Program-made: the position numbers and the translations under genes | The notes under the pieces: generated by a model | Told to the model about the DNA's origin: nothing | What the model saw: the letters and a program-made list of their open reading frames with translations, nothing else | The model's database searches: none | NCBI GenBank assembly: GCA_048976805.1 | Contig: JBHGUR010000051.1 | Coordinates: forward strand, 1-54,571 | Length of the DNA: 54,571 bases | From: Ectobacillus sp048976805 | GTDB taxonomy: Bacteria > Bacillota > Bacilli > Bacillales > Bacillaceae_G | Reading direction: 5' to 3' | In this document: in pieces, positions 32,643-41,225 of the stretch | How positions within the stretch are numbered: position 1 is the first letter of the stretch | Layout of the letters: the number at the start of each line of letters is the position of its first letter

Positions 32643-34022
32643 CTACGAATTTTTCTTTTCCTTCAATTTTGCCACGTACTGCTCTTTGTTTGTTTGATGC
32701 GCTCTTGCAATAGAAAGCGCACATTCCGGCACATCCTTCGTGATAGTGGAACCGGCAGCGATATACGCTTTCTTTCCAATCGTTACAGGAGCGACTAAGT
32801 TAGAATTACAACCGATAAAAGCCCCATCTTCAATTACAGTTTTAAATTTATTCTTGCCGTCATAGTTAACCGTAATAGATCCGCAGCCTAAGTTGACATT
32901 AGATCCAACTTCAGCGTCACCGATATAACTTAAATGGGAGGCTTTGCTTTTATCGCCAAAGATAGATTTTTTTATCTCAACAAAGTTTCCGACACGCACT
33001 TCATTTCCGATAACTGAATCCGGACGAATGTGTGCGAAAGGCCCAATAGCCACCTCGTTTCCAATTTTGCTATCATGAACAGTAGATTGGCGGATTATCG
33101 TATCGTCTCCTACATGGCTATCCTTAATGACAGTATGTGGGCCAATGATGCAGTTAGAACCAATTACGGTATATCCTTCAATAACCGTACCCGGATATAA
33201 AACCGTATCGTTTCCAATTACAGCGTCCGCAGAAATGTACGTGTTGCTAGGATCGATAATGGTTACACCATTAACCATGTGCTTATGATTAATACGGGCT
33301 TTCATAATACCCTCTGCTTGCGATAAAGCCACTCTGTCGTTTACTCCTAGTGTTTCCTCAAAAAGGCTTGTTTGATATGCTGATACAATATGGCCTTCTG
33401 CTTTTAAAATTTCAATCACATCAGGTAAATAATATTCCCCTTGGGCGTTATCATTAGAAACCTTTTTAAGAGCAGCAAATAATGCCTTATTATCAAAACA
33501 ATATGTGCCTGTATTAATTTCGCAAATTTGCAATTCAGTTTCGTTTGCATCTTTATGCTCAACAATTTTTTCTACGTTACCTTCGCTATCGCGCACTATA
33601 CGGCCATATCCTGCAGGTTCGTCTATGTACGCAGTCAACACCGTCGCCTTCGCACCCGTCTGTTCATGCTGCTTTGCTAATGCTTCCATCGTTTCCGCTG
33701 TAATTAGCGGTGTATCGCCGCAAATTACAAGTGTTGTACCGGCTTCTTGTTCTAATATTTCTGAAGCCTGCATTACCGCATGGGCTGTGCCAAGCTGCTC
33801 TTCTTGAATCGCAAACATACTCTGCCCGCCAAGGCGGTTCTTTACTTCTTCCGCACCATGGCCCACAATTGTAACAATCTTTTGCATACCCAGTTGTGAT
33901 ACTTGATCTAACACATGCTGCACCATTGGTTTACCGCATACAGGATGAAGTACTTTATACAGCTTGGACTTCATGCGGGTGCCTTTTCCTGCAGCCAGAA
34001 TAACTGCAAATCGATTTGACAT
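32643..34022 (-). CDS. glmU: bifunctional UDP-N-acetylglucosamine pyrophosphorylase / glucosamine-1-phosphate acetyltransferase
   Basis: Last two steps to UDP-GlcNAc for peptidoglycan and teichoic acids (gcaD in B. subtilis). 459 residues: N-terminal nucleotidyltransferase with ILAAGKGTRMKSKLYKVLHP (about 8-27) and C-terminal left-handed beta-helix of isoleucine-rich hexapeptides with HLSYIGDAEVG (about 363) and NYDGKNKFKT. GGAGGG lies 5 bases before the ATG; an in-frame TTG upstream overlaps that site. First gene of glmU-prs. Confidence 0.97.
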   Translation of the reverse strand: MSNRFAVILAAGKGTRMKSKLYKVLHPVCGKPMVQHVLDQVSQLGMQKIVTIVGHGAEEVKNRLGGQSMFAIQEEQLGTAHAVMQASEILEQEAGTTLVICGDTPLITAETMEALAKQHEQTGAKATVLTAYIDEPAGYGRIVRDSEGNVEKIVEHKDANETELQICEINTGTYCFDNKALFAALKKVSNDNAQGEYYLPDVIEILKAEGHIVSAYQTSLFEETLGVNDRVALSQAEGIMKARINHKHMVNGVTIIDPSNTYISADAVIGNDTVLYPGTVIEGYTVIGSNCIIGPHTVIKDSHVGDDTIIRQSTVHDSKIGNEVAIGPFAHIRPDSVIGNEVRVGNFVEIKKSIFGDKSKASHLSYIGDAEVGSNVNLGCGSITVNYDGKNKFKTVIEDGAFIGCNSNLVAPVTIGKKAYIAAGSTITKDVPECALSIARAHQTNKEQYVAKLKEKKNS

Positions 34023-34154
34023 ATGAACCCTCCATCGCAACCTAATTATCCATTAAGAATATTATCTTAAAATGCCGATTATTTCAAGAAACAGCGCATA
34101 ACTATTAAATTTTACCATATAACAAATTAAACATATAACAAGATAAGCAAGATT

Positions 34155-34202
34155 CATTAAACGGGAATGCGTCTAAACTAAAATCGTGATGCACGCGCTG
34201 TT
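34155..34202. repeat. degenerate element fragment upstream of glmU
   Basis: ATTAAACGGGAATGCGTC and a right end GTTTAACATAG resemble element sequences at 10800-10831 and the termini elsewhere. No direct repeat remains. It ends against the tail of the spoVG terminator. Confidence 0.35.
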
Positions 34203-34210
34203 TAACATAG

Positions 34211-34248
34211 AAAAATAAATAAACTCCTGTAATATATTACAGGAGTTT
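34211..34248 (-). terminator. intrinsic terminator after spoVG
   Basis: Perfect palindromic stem AAACTCCTGTAATA/TATTACAGGAGTTT followed on the minus strand by ATTTATTTTT, 63 bases past the spoVG stop. Confidence 0.92.
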
Positions 34249-34310
34249 GTTCGGAGCGGCCAAAAACTGAAAGATTCCTTTTCGCGCCGTCTACCATTTA
34301 GTTCATATTT

Positions 34311-34604
34311 TTACGAAGCACCGGCTTCTTCAAATTCCACTTCTCCTAATTCACCCAGACGATGATACTCAGCTAAAACCGCATCTTGAATTTTAGCGCG
34401 AGTGCCGGAATTAATTGGGTGAGCAATGTCACGGAACTCGCCATCCGGAGTACGCTTGCTTGGCATTGCTACAAATAATCCGTTATTGCCGTCAATTACG
34501 CGAATGTCATGCACTACAAACTCATGATCTAGCGTGATAGATGCAATCGCTCTCATGCGGCCTTCTGTGTTTACGCGGCGTAATCTTACGTCAGTCACTT
34601 CCAT
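34311..34604 (-). CDS. spoVG: septation/gene regulator SpoVG
   Basis: Small RNA/DNA-binding regulator, first described for asymmetric septation and cortex in B. subtilis. 97 residues: VTDVRLRRVNTEGRMRAIAS, ITLDHEFVVHDIRVIDGNNG and VAMPSKRTPDGEFRDIAHPI (the conserved nucleic-acid-binding helix), with an acidic C-terminus. GGTGGTG lies before the ATG. Single-gene transcript with a consensus sigma-H promoter and a strong terminator. Confidence 0.97.
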   Translation of the reverse strand: MEVTDVRLRRVNTEGRMRAIASITLDHEFVVHDIRVIDGNNGLFVAMPSKRTPDGEFRDIAHPINSGTRAKIQDAVLAEYHRLGELGEVEFEEAGAS

Positions 34605-34648
34605 CTTGTGTTCACCACCTTTTTCCTAAATAAGCGATATGCTTTAAA

Positions 34649-34677
34649 TAATTCCACGGTCCTTGTTATTTTCCTTC
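34649..34677 (-). promoter_or_regulatory. sigma-H promoter of spoVG
   Basis: Minus-strand GAAGGAAAA (34669-34677; RnAGGAwWW) and GTGGAATTA (34649-34657; RnnGAATww) with an 11-base spacer, a full match to the sigma-H consensus. spoVG is the classic sigma-H gene of Bacillus. An AT-rich tract (34678-34700) upstream would be the expected AbrB/UP region. Confidence 0.9.
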
Positions 34678-34726
34678 TATTTTTTAAAAAATTTTCAATA
34701 TAAAAACTTATTGGAATTTCTTATAT

Positions 34727-35104
34727 TTAGCCCCTTACTAACGCTATAACTTCAATTTCTACCGCTGCATCTTTTGGAAGCTTCGCAACCTGCACACAAG
34801 ACCGCGCAGGCTTATGGACGTTAAAATATTGGCCATATACACCGTTTACCGTTTCAAAATCATTCATATCTTTTAGAAATACTGTTGTTTTTACAATATT
34901 TTCCAAAGATGTATTTGCCGCTTCTAATACAGCCTGCAAATTTTTGAACACTTGATGCGTTTGCTCCGCTACATCGCCTGTTACTAACGTCCCGTCTGCC
35001 CGTAAAGGAATTTGGCCGGAACTATAAAACATATTGTTTACGACAATTCCCTGTGAATATGGTCCAATAGCTTGTGGTGCTTCATTTGTATGTACAACTT
35101 TCAT
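34727..35104 (-). CDS. ridA: 2-iminobutanoate/2-iminopropanoate deaminase (RidA/YabJ)
   Basis: Hydrolyses reactive enamine/imine intermediates released by PLP enzymes; trimeric. 125 residues: APQAIGPYSQGIVVNNMFYSSGQIPL (split: IGPYSQG about 13-19), catalytic-pocket arginine in KPARSCVQVAKLPKDAAVEIE (about 102-120). I chose the second ATG, 9 bases after AAAGGG; the first ATG touches it. It follows purR, as in B. subtilis where YabJ influences purine control. Confidence 0.94.
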   Translation of the reverse strand: MKVVHTNEAPQAIGPYSQGIVVNNMFYSSGQIPLRADGTLVTGDVAEQTHQVFKNLQAVLEAANTSLENIVKTTVFLKDMNDFETVNGVYGQYFNVHKPARSCVQVAKLPKDAAVEIEVIALVRG

Positions 35105-35189
35105 ATTTTTCATCCCTTTCTGATAATTGTTTCTTAAAGAAAAGCTCCTATCCCCCTGCTAGCTTACATAGAGAGGTCATTGGAGCTGC

Positions 35190-36041
35190 TTATTCTTCTG
35201 TTATTAACTCTTCTTTTTGCAGTGCCGGAAGGGCATAGCTGCCTTTTTCCAGCTTAATAACTTTATCCTTCACATTCACTTCGGATAAACGGATTAACGA
35301 CACATACTCCTCGATAAGGCGCTCTTCAATGTCGACTGATTCAACCAATACGCCAATCCCAACAACATTTGCCTTAAATTCTTCAAGCATGCTTATCATG
35401 CCCTGAATCGTGCCGCCAGCTTTCATAAAGTCATCTACAATCAGTACATTGGCTCCTTCTTTCAGGCTCTTCTTTGCCAAGGTCATCGTTTGAATGCGCT
35501 TAGAGGAACCGGAAACATAGTTGATACTTACCGTCGGGCCTTCTGTTACCTTACTATCCTTGCGCGCAATGACAACGGGAACATCCAAATAATTAGCTGC
35601 CGCATATGCCAGCGGGATTCCTTTCGTTGCTACTGTCATGACTACATCAATTTCTTTTTGCGCAAATAAAGAAGCCAGCAACCGTCCTGCTCCGTTAATA
35701 AAACGCGGATTACTCAAAAGGTCTGTCATATATAAGTATCCGCCCGGCAGAAGACGATTGGAATCGGAAAGATTCCTTATAAGCTCTGCAATTAACTCAT
35801 CCGCTTCCTCATGGCTCATATAAGGGATATACTTCACTCCCCCTGCTGCACCCGGTATTGTTTGCAAGGTGCCAACTCCCTGCTGTTCAAATGTTTGTTT
35901 AATAATAACCAAATCCTCGCTAATCGAAGACTTGGCTGACTTATACCGATCAGCAAAGAAAGTGAGAGACACTAAACGACGAGGGTTTTGCAGCAAATAA
36001 TAGGTCATATCGACCAATCGGGTACTGCGTCTGATTTTCAT
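35190..36041 (-). CDS. purR: purine operon repressor PurR
   Basis: PRPP-sensing repressor of purine genes. 283 residues: N-terminal winged helix (MKIRRSTRLVDMTYYLLQNP through about 74) and C-terminal phosphoribosyltransferase-like effector domain with NVLIVDDFMKAGGTIQGM (about 198-215, PRPP motif). It lies between ispE and ridA, same strand. A purine-box operator near its own start was sought but not convincingly found. Confidence 0.96.
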   Translation of the reverse strand: MKIRRSTRLVDMTYYLLQNPRRLVSLTFFADRYKSAKSSISEDLVIIKQTFEQQGVGTLQTIPGAAGGVKYIPYMSHEEADELIAELIRNLSDSNRLLPGGYLYMTDLLSNPRFINGAGRLLASLFAQKEIDVVMTVATKGIPLAYAAANYLDVPVVIARKDSKVTEGPTVSINYVSGSSKRIQTMTLAKKSLKEGANVLIVDDFMKAGGTIQGMISMLEEFKANVVGIGVLVESVDIEERLIEEYVSLIRLSEVNVKDKVIKLEKGSYALPALQKEELITEE

Positions 36042-36095
36042 ACTCCCACCTCAAATAACGAATATTCTAAACAAATGATAACGTATCATACGCCT

Positions 36096-36965
36096 TTATT
36101 CAAGTTTTTCTCGCTCCCCAAGCATACGAACCGCGTATACTTGATCGCAGAATCCCTTTAATCCGTTATAAATTCGGTGCATACGCGAATCATGACGCAC
36201 TAAACCGAACACAGTTGGGCCGCTGCCGCTCATTAAAACGGCATCTGCCCCAAACCGTTTCATTTGTTCTTTAATATTTTCTACTTCCGGATGCATGCGG
36301 AATGTAACATTCTCTAATACATTTCCGACAGCACTGCAAATTCCTTCATAATCACCGCTTTGAATGCTCTGAATCATTGCATCTACATCTGGGTGGACAA
36401 CTTGATTTACCTTTAAATTCCGATATACCTCTGCTGTTGATACCCCTAATTGCGGTTTTGCAAGAATTACCCAACACGGCGGCGGTGCCGGTATATGCTC
36501 AATTTTTTCTCCGCGCCCCGTAGCAATGGCCGTTCCACCGTAAACGCAAAAAGAAACATCCGAACCAACTCCTGCACCAATTTCTGCTAATTCATCCAGG
36601 CTCAAGCCTAACTTCCACAGCTTATTCAACCCGCGCAACGTAGCGGCTGCATCACTGCTCCCCCCGGCTAAACCAGCGGCAACTGGGATGTTTTTTTCAA
36701 TCGAAATAGAAACACCCTTGCGGATGCCATAGCGTTCTTTTAACAGCTTCGCCGCTTGATACGCAAGATTGCGTTGGTCATCTGGGACATATCGATTATG
36801 GGAAACAATTTCAATCCGGTCTTTTTCTAGTTCCGTCAACTCCAAACGGTCTGCCAAATCAATGGTTGTCATGATCATTCTAACTTCATGATAGCCATCT
36901 TCACGTTTCCCTAATACATCTAACGATAAGTTAATCTTCGCTGGTGCTTTTACTAGTAGCTTCAA
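36096..36965 (-). CDS. ispE: 4-diphosphocytidyl-2-C-methyl-D-erythritol kinase
   Basis: ATP-dependent step of the non-mevalonate isoprenoid pathway. 289-residue GHMP kinase: VKAPAKINLSLDVLGKREDGYHE (about 4-26), ATP loop PVAAGLAGGSSDAAA (about 91-105) and MSGSGPTVFGLV (about 247). I use a TTG start (LKLLVKAP read as MKLL), 5 bases after AGGTGA; the GTG three codons earlier is part of that ribosome site. Leads the ispE-purR-ridA run. Confidence 0.94.
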   Translation of the reverse strand: MKLLVKAPAKINLSLDVLGKREDGYHEVRMIMTTIDLADRLELTELEKDRIEIVSHNRYVPDDQRNLAYQAAKLLKERYGIRKGVSISIEKNIPVAAGLAGGSSDAAATLRGLNKLWKLGLSLDELAEIGAGVGSDVSFCVYGGTAIATGRGEKIEHIPAPPPCWVILAKPQLGVSTAEVYRNLKVNQVVHPDVDAMIQSIQSGDYEGICSAVGNVLENVTFRMHPEVENIKEQMKRFGADAVLMSGSGPTVFGLVRHDSRMHRIYNGLKGFCDQVYAVRMLGEREKLE

Positions 36966-37131
36966 ACTATTCACCTACTCTATGTACTCAATCTTTTGTC
37001 GTCTATTTTACCACATTCAGGGTTCATCTGCTTTAGCAACCATTAGGATCGTGAAAAACCCGTATTAAGTATGCTACGTAATGGGCTTGAGTAGGGGGAA
37101 AAGGTGTAGCTGTGGCTGTTTTTAAAAGCTA

Positions 37132-37273
37132 GACTCTGTTAAAGGCTAATATTGATTGGGATTCATTTGTTGATTTGGAACGAAAAGCGACTCCAGCGGG
37201 AAAAGCGGCTCGGCCCCGCCCGCGGAAAGCGTCCGCCTGTAGTGGAAAATCAACAATCAAGTTTAACAGAGCC
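37132..37273 (-). mobile_element. A-type MITE-like element, copy 3 (142 bp, inverted)
   Basis: Starts GACTCTGTTAAAGGC and ends TTTAACAGAGCC, flanked by AAAAGCTA (37124-37131) and AAAAGCCA (37274-37281), seven of eight identical. The core reads in the opposite direction to other copies (GCGTCCGCCTGTAGTG). No ORF of its own. Lies in the 806-base gap between ispE and sspF. Confidence 0.85.
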
Positions 37274-37332
37274 AAAAGCCAAGCGGTTCACCGCACCATC
37301 ATTTTCATTGCTAATTTGTAACTTTCTAAAAG

Positions 37333-37511
37333 CTATATATAAATGACTTATTATTTCAATATTTCCATAGGCTATGTCGAACAAAACGGCAACGGCACTC
37401 ATACCCTCCCTTCGGTTTTCCATCGCATGTGGCAGCAATGGAGTTTGACCGTCGGCACAGCCAGATGCTCTATCCCTTATAAAAAGTCGACTTTTTAATT
37501 CATTTATATAG
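37333..37511. repeat. element with B-type core (ends CTATATAT / TTTATATAG)
   Basis: Contains GGTTTTCCATCGCATGTGGC, GGAGTTTGACCG and GATGCTCTATCCCTTATAAA, the B core also seen at 10900, 20540 and 53680. The right end TTCATTTATATAG matches those at 11018 and 53804. No flanking duplication found, so limits are approximate. With the A copy and the sspF terminator it explains most of the ispE-sspF gap; 37512-37599 shows nothing I recognise. Confidence 0.5.
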
Positions 37512-37599
37512 TTGAAACGTTATTGTTGATGTAACACAATTTTGGACCGTTCTAAAAAAGGCGGTTTAAAAGCAGCGATGTTTATGAAAATAGCCTATA

Positions 37600-37625
37600 C
37601 AAAAAACCGGGGAAACTTTCCCCGG
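37600..37625 (-). terminator. intrinsic terminator downstream of sspF
   Basis: Minus-strand CCGGGGAAA, one-base loop, TTTCCCCGG, then T6; 147 bases past the sspF stop. The DNA between stop and hairpin has no ORF. Confidence 0.85.
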
Positions 37626-37771
37626 CGCCGCAGTTTAGAAGAATCAATTTTTATCAAGCTCTAGCGATCCGTAAACATCTTTTTTCCTCAAGACATTACA
37701 GATACTAAAAACGTGATATGCGCAACCAACATCAACAAAGCATAAAGGAGCCCCATTGATAGAGTTTTACT

Positions 37772-37954
37772 TTATTGATTTCTTCGGCTTGTCAACTGCT
37801 GTTCTGCTATCTCAATAGCGCGTTTTACCATATTTCCTGCATCTTTTGCGCGAATACCGCCCCAACCTTCCTTTTGGACCACATCATAAAAGCCAAGCTC
37901 TTTTGCAAGCTCTTCTTTAAAACGCTCTGACATGATGCCTCTTCGTCTGCCCAA
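37772..37954 (-). CDS. sspF: alpha/beta-type small acid-soluble spore protein SspF
   Basis: Binds and protects spore DNA. 60 residues: MGRRRGIMSERFKEELAKEL then GFYDVVQKEGWGGIRAKDAG and NMVKRAIEIAEQQL, the two conserved SASP segments. The start is a TTG with AAGGAGG 9 bases upstream, giving MGRRRG as in the B. subtilis protein. Between veg and ispE. A forespore promoter is expected, but I found no full consensus match upstream. Confidence 0.95.
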   Translation of the reverse strand: MGRRRGIMSERFKEELAKELGFYDVVQKEGWGGIRAKDAGNMVKRAIEIAEQQLTSRRNQ

Positions 37955-38137
37955 TGCAAGAAACCTCCTTTTTCACTGCGGCAGTTATAGTATATGAAAA
38001 TGAAGTATATTTCACTTACGGGAATATATGTAAGGAAAATGAGCGATAAGCGAAGGCGGGGTTATAGCTGCATTTCTATTTCATTCCTGTCTTTAGCCTT
38101 TGCAAAAAAGAAATACTGTCCTTTAAGATGTCCAAAT

Positions 38138-38170
38138 ATAATAAAAAGCAGTAAACGTAATGTTTACTGC
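38138..38170 (-). terminator. intrinsic terminator of veg
   Basis: Minus-strand GCAGTAAAC, 5-base loop, GTTTACTGC, then TTTTTATTATA; overlaps the veg stop codon. Confidence 0.92.
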
Positions 38171-38433
38171 CCTCCCCATGCAAGATCATTGCCTTGTTCA
38201 TCAAAAAATGTTAATTCTACTGTTTCTGTCAATACATCAGCGTAACTATATGAGACACGTTGAAAGGAATTTTCTTCTTGATCAAGCTGGACAACAAAAA
38301 CGGATGGGTAAGTTTCTGCCAAAACTCCAGAGCGTTCAATTGTCTTTCTTCGGCCGCTGTTCGCTTTTAACATCAGCCGTTTTCCCAGTTGGCTATCTAA
38401 AGAGCTTTTAATCTCCGTCAATCGTTTTGCCAT
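38164..38433 (-). CDS. veg: Veg protein (biofilm-associated, conserved in Bacillales)
   Basis: 89-residue compact protein: LGKRLMLKANSGRRKTIERS, GVLAETYPSVFVVQLDQEEN and RVSYSYADVLTETVELTFFD. In B. subtilis Veg is abundant and stimulates biofilm formation by antagonising SinR. No membrane or signal features. GAGGTG lies about 10 bases before the ATG. B. subtilis veg has a very strong TTGACA promoter; I could not find an equally good one here. Confidence 0.94.
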   Translation of the reverse strand: MAKRLTEIKSSLDSQLGKRLMLKANSGRRKTIERSGVLAETYPSVFVVQLDQEENSFQRVSYSYADVLTETVELTFFDEQGNDLAWGGQ

Positions 38434-38535
38434 TCCTGCTGCACCTCGCTGCCTGTAGAATTTTCAAAAAACATGGCTGCCTTCATGTACCACCGAATTA
38501 CACATTTATAGTGTGGACCCTTTTCCTTATTTTTA

Positions 38536-38573
38536 TGTATAAAAATAAAGAAATCTCGCCGATTGGCGAGATT
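38536..38573 (-). terminator. intrinsic terminator after yabG
   Basis: Minus-strand AATCTCGCC, AATC loop, GGCGAGATT, then TCTTTATTTTTA. It separates yabG from veg. A short fragment at 38605-38624 (TGCACCAAAATCAATACCGT) resembles the degenerate repeat at 10811 and 17161. Confidence 0.9.
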
Positions 38574-38674
38574 GTATGTTGTTAATACTCCGACTTATTC
38601 ACTCTGCACCAAAATCAATACCGTTACTTAAGCTAATATATAAATAAGCAAGACAGCAGCGCCCCGCTTATCCC

Positions 38675-39550
38675 CTATTCTTCATAATATTGAAATGGGA
38701 GACCCGTTCTTAAAATCCCCTTTGTTTCCACACCCCCGAGCCCTTTTTCCCCTGTAATTGTGTTGCGCACTATATCCCATACATTTACCCTTTCCATAAA
38801 AGAAGTAAAACTAATTTTAGCAACGACATAAACAGGGTCCAATGCATGGATGTTAATCCTTGAAGGAGAGCTTGCGAAATTTGCGCCAGCGCGAATTAAA
38901 GCTTCAAAGTGCGATTGGCATGCTCCTGCGAAAATAACAAGATGATCAAGCGACGGATATCTTTTTCTGGCCTCCCGTACAGCCTGTACAAAATACCTTG
39001 AATTTCGATAGGCCTGTAAATCGTTCATTTTGCCTTTTGCTTTTGCATAAGAGTCATGGCCTGTTATGACTAAAATATCAGGCCGAAACTGATCGAGCAG
39101 CTCTCCAATCCGTTCATGCATCTCTGTCTCCTTGCAATGTATTCCTTGCACCGGAACTCCTATTTTCTCGTATAAATCCAGGCATTTCCGCAAATACAAT
39201 GGATCGCCATCCAAATGGAGCACCTTGCCTGGCATTTGAAAATAGTTCACATTCGTTGTATAGCCGCCTGTGGAGTAATATTCATTCCGTTGGCGAACTA
39301 AATAATAATCTTGTTGAAATAAACGATATGTTTTTTCCAGCTTTTCCTTCTCTTGCTTTGCCCTTTTTTTATATTCACGCTGATCGACAATTACTAAATC
39401 GCTAATGGGCGCATCCGCTACAATTCTTAGCTCTTCCCCAAATAAAATTGCTAACTTTACGCCGTTCTCATCTTTAATTTCGGTAACACGAAAAAGAAGG
39501 TCACGTTTATAAGAAATTCTTTCTACTAAATCCCCAACCTTTACTTCCAT
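38675..39550 (-). CDS. yabG: sporulation-specific protease YabG
   Basis: Cysteine-type protease that processes spore coat proteins (SpoIVA, SafA and others) in the mother cell. 291 residues: N-terminal SH3-like VKVGDLVERISYKRDLLFRV, then GKVLHLDGDPLYLRKCLDLY, PDILVITGHDSYAKAKG with a conserved His/Asp, and HLVIFAGACQSHFEALI with the conserved cysteine. Own sigma-K-like promoter and terminator. Confidence 0.93.
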   Translation of the reverse strand: MEVKVGDLVERISYKRDLLFRVTEIKDENGVKLAILFGEELRIVADAPISDLVIVDQREYKKRAKQEKEKLEKTYRLFQQDYYLVRQRNEYYSTGGYTTNVNYFQMPGKVLHLDGDPLYLRKCLDLYEKIGVPVQGIHCKETEMHERIGELLDQFRPDILVITGHDSYAKAKGKMNDLQAYRNSRYFVQAVREARKRYPSLDHLVIFAGACQSHFEALIRAGANFASSPSRINIHALDPVYVVAKISFTSFMERVNVWDIVRNTITGEKGLGGVETKGILRTGLPFQYYEE

Positions 39551-39606
39551 CTTTTTTTACCCCCAAGCTTCTTCTCAATAGCTGCAACCATCTACATTTC
39601 TGTACT

Positions 39607-39635
39607 TAGCCTATGAACAATAGAGAAAAAGAGTG
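39607..39635 (-). promoter_or_regulatory. sigma-K promoter of yabG
   Basis: Minus-strand CATAGGCTA (39607-39615) is a perfect CATAnnnTA -10, with CAC at 39633-39635 as the AC-type -35 (17-base spacer). Mother-cell sigma-K expression is known for yabG in B. subtilis. It directly follows the rsmA terminator tail. Confidence 0.75.
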
Positions 39636-39636
39636 A

Positions 39637-39668
39637 CAAAAAAACGGCGGTTCAAAATGAACCGCCGT
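39637..39668 (-). terminator. intrinsic terminator of rsmA
   Basis: Minus-strand ACGGCGGTTCA, TTT loop, TGAACCGCCGT, then T7; the stem includes the rsmA stop codon. Symmetric, so it also has terminator form on the plus strand. Confidence 0.93.
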
Positions 39669-40539
39669 TTTTTTGTTCGTATAATGCATCGCTTAACTTA
39701 GCAAACTCTTCAATTGTTAACGTTTCCCCTCTTCGTTTCGGGTCAATTCCTGCGCCGAGTATAACCTGCTCCAAAATGGCTTTATCTTTTGGTGCACCCG
39801 CTAGGTTATTGGAGAGATTATTCATCAATGTCTTGCGTCGCTGCGCAAAGCTGGCTCTTACTACGGCAAAGAAAAGTTCTTCATCCTTTACCGCTACTAA
39901 CGGTTTTGATCGTTTTAATAGACGGATAACAGCCGAGTCTACATTAGGCTGCGGCACAAAAACTGTGCGCGGCACAGTCATTACCGTCTCCGCTTCCATA
40001 TAATATTGAATTGCGATAGAAAGGGAACCGTAATCTTTCGTGCCGGGCCCTGCTGTAATACGGTCAGCTACCTCCTTTTGCATCATAACGACAATCCCGC
40101 GAACCGGCAGCCGTTCCTCTAGAAGCTTAAATAAAATTGGCGTCGTGACATAATACGGCAGGTTGGCTACAATCATTAAGTCTTGCCCTTTTTCAAATTC
40201 CTCTGCAATAACTTGATTTACATCTGCCTTTAGCACATCATTATGTATCACTTTTGTATTGCCATACGGCTCTAGCGTCTCTGCTAAAATAGGCAGAAGC
40301 CTCTGGTCAATTTCAAATGCAACAACCTTTTTTGCGCGCTTGGCGAGCTGTTCTGTTAGTGCACCGATTCCCGGGCCAATTTCAATTGCGCCTGAATTTG
40401 GCCCGATTTCAGCAAAATCAACAATCCTGTTTAACACATTCGTATCAATTAAAAAGTTTTGCCCTAGGCTTTTTTTAAAAGAAAAGCCATACTTTTCGAT
40501 AATCATTTTTGTCCGGTTTGGCGTCGCGATATCCTTCAT
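39652..40539 (-). CDS. rsmA: 16S rRNA dimethyladenosine transferase (RsmA/KsgA)
   Basis: Dimethylates A1518 and A1519 of 16S rRNA; loss gives kasugamycin resistance. 295 residues: KKSLGQNFLIDTNVLNRIV (about 23-41), SAM site IEIGPGIGALTEQLA (about 53-67) and VANLPYYVTTPILF (about 124-137, the NLPY catalytic motif). Overlaps rnmV by 4 bases. Confidence 0.97.
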   Translation of the reverse strand: MKDIATPNRTKMIIEKYGFSFKKSLGQNFLIDTNVLNRIVDFAEIGPNSGAIEIGPGIGALTEQLAKRAKKVVAFEIDQRLLPILAETLEPYGNTKVIHNDVLKADVNQVIAEEFEKGQDLMIVANLPYYVTTPILFKLLEERLPVRGIVVMMQKEVADRITAGPGTKDYGSLSIAIQYYMEAETVMTVPRTVFVPQPNVDSAVIRLLKRSKPLVAVKDEELFFAVVRASFAQRRKTLMNNLSNNLAGAPKDKAILEQVILGAGIDPKRRGETLTIEEFAKLSDALYEQKNGGSF

Positions 40540-41093
40540 TTTTTCTCCTCCTGTAGCACCTGGGTTACTGCTTCTTTAAATGTTTCCTTTGAAATTTGGA
40601 ACATTTGCAGCCTTTTATAAAACTGCTTTGCATTAGCCTGTCCAATTTTAAGCATCTTTCCTAATTGTTCGCGACGATAACTGGCTCTCTCTCCTCCGAC
40701 TAACCCTGCCTCTATCATATCGTTCCACGTAATCTCACTTATGTATTCCTGCATTTCTTGCTTTACATTTTGCAAAGCCCTTCTTATTGATTCATCCGAA
40801 GCATGCTCAATCCCGACTCCCTTGCTCCGTTTTGCGAGCGCCTCTTCCTTTGGCAAAAAAGCATGCTTACACCCCGGTACCTTTTCGGAAACAATTTTTC
40901 GAATGCGCTCTCCCGGATAATCCGGGTCTGTAAAAATAATGACGCCCCTTGTCTGCTGCGCTAATTTAATGCGCTCTATTACTTCTGATCCGACCGCCGA
41001 ACCGTTCGTTTCAATTGTATCTGCCCCGACCGCCCTCTTTATCGCAACCGTATCATCTTTTCCTTCTACTACAATAATTTCTTTTATTTTCAT
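40536..41093 (-). CDS. rnmV: ribonuclease M5
   Basis: Toprim endonuclease that matures 5S rRNA from the precursor, acting with ribosomal protein L18. 185 residues: Toprim motif IIVVEGKDDTVAIKRA (catalytic Glu at about 11) and IIFTDPDYPGERIRK (DxD at about 57). The substrate, a 5S gene, is at the right end of this window. Translationally coupled to rsmA; GGAAG lies before its ATG. Confidence 0.95.
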   Translation of the reverse strand: MKIKEIIVVEGKDDTVAIKRAVGADTIETNGSAVGSEVIERIKLAQQTRGVIIFTDPDYPGERIRKIVSEKVPGCKHAFLPKEEALAKRSKGVGIEHASDESIRRALQNVKQEMQEYISEITWNDMIEAGLVGGERASYRREQLGKMLKIGQANAKQFYKRLQMFQISKETFKEAVTQVLQEEKK

Positions 41094-41174
41094 AACTTCC
41101 TCCAGACGAAAAGATATCTCCCCTTATTAAACAAGAAAAAGAATAACTTTTCCATTATTATTTTCCCTATATAC

Positions 41175-41212
41175 AAAAATTAAAAAGCAGGAGATACAAT
41201 TTCTCCTGCTTT
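41175..41212 (-). terminator. original terminator of yabE, now displaced by an element
   Basis: Minus-strand AAAGCAGGAGA, short loop, TCTCCTGCTTT, then TTAATTTTT. It now lies 158 bases from the yabE stop because a mobile element sits between; without it the hairpin would start about 6 bases past the stop. Confidence 0.88.
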
Positions 41213-41225
41213 CTTCTTATTTTAA

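Noticed and set aside
34160..34260. Possible riboswitch (glmS- or purine-type) before glmU
   Set aside because: No conserved aptamer sequence; the hairpin is simply the spoVG terminator.
36042..36095. PurR operator (paired CGAA boxes) before purR
   Set aside because: Only one partial box is present and no second box at the needed distance.
37152..37438. Short frames on both strands in the ispE-sspF gap
   Set aside because: They lie in mobile-element sequence present in other intergenic regions without the frame being kept.
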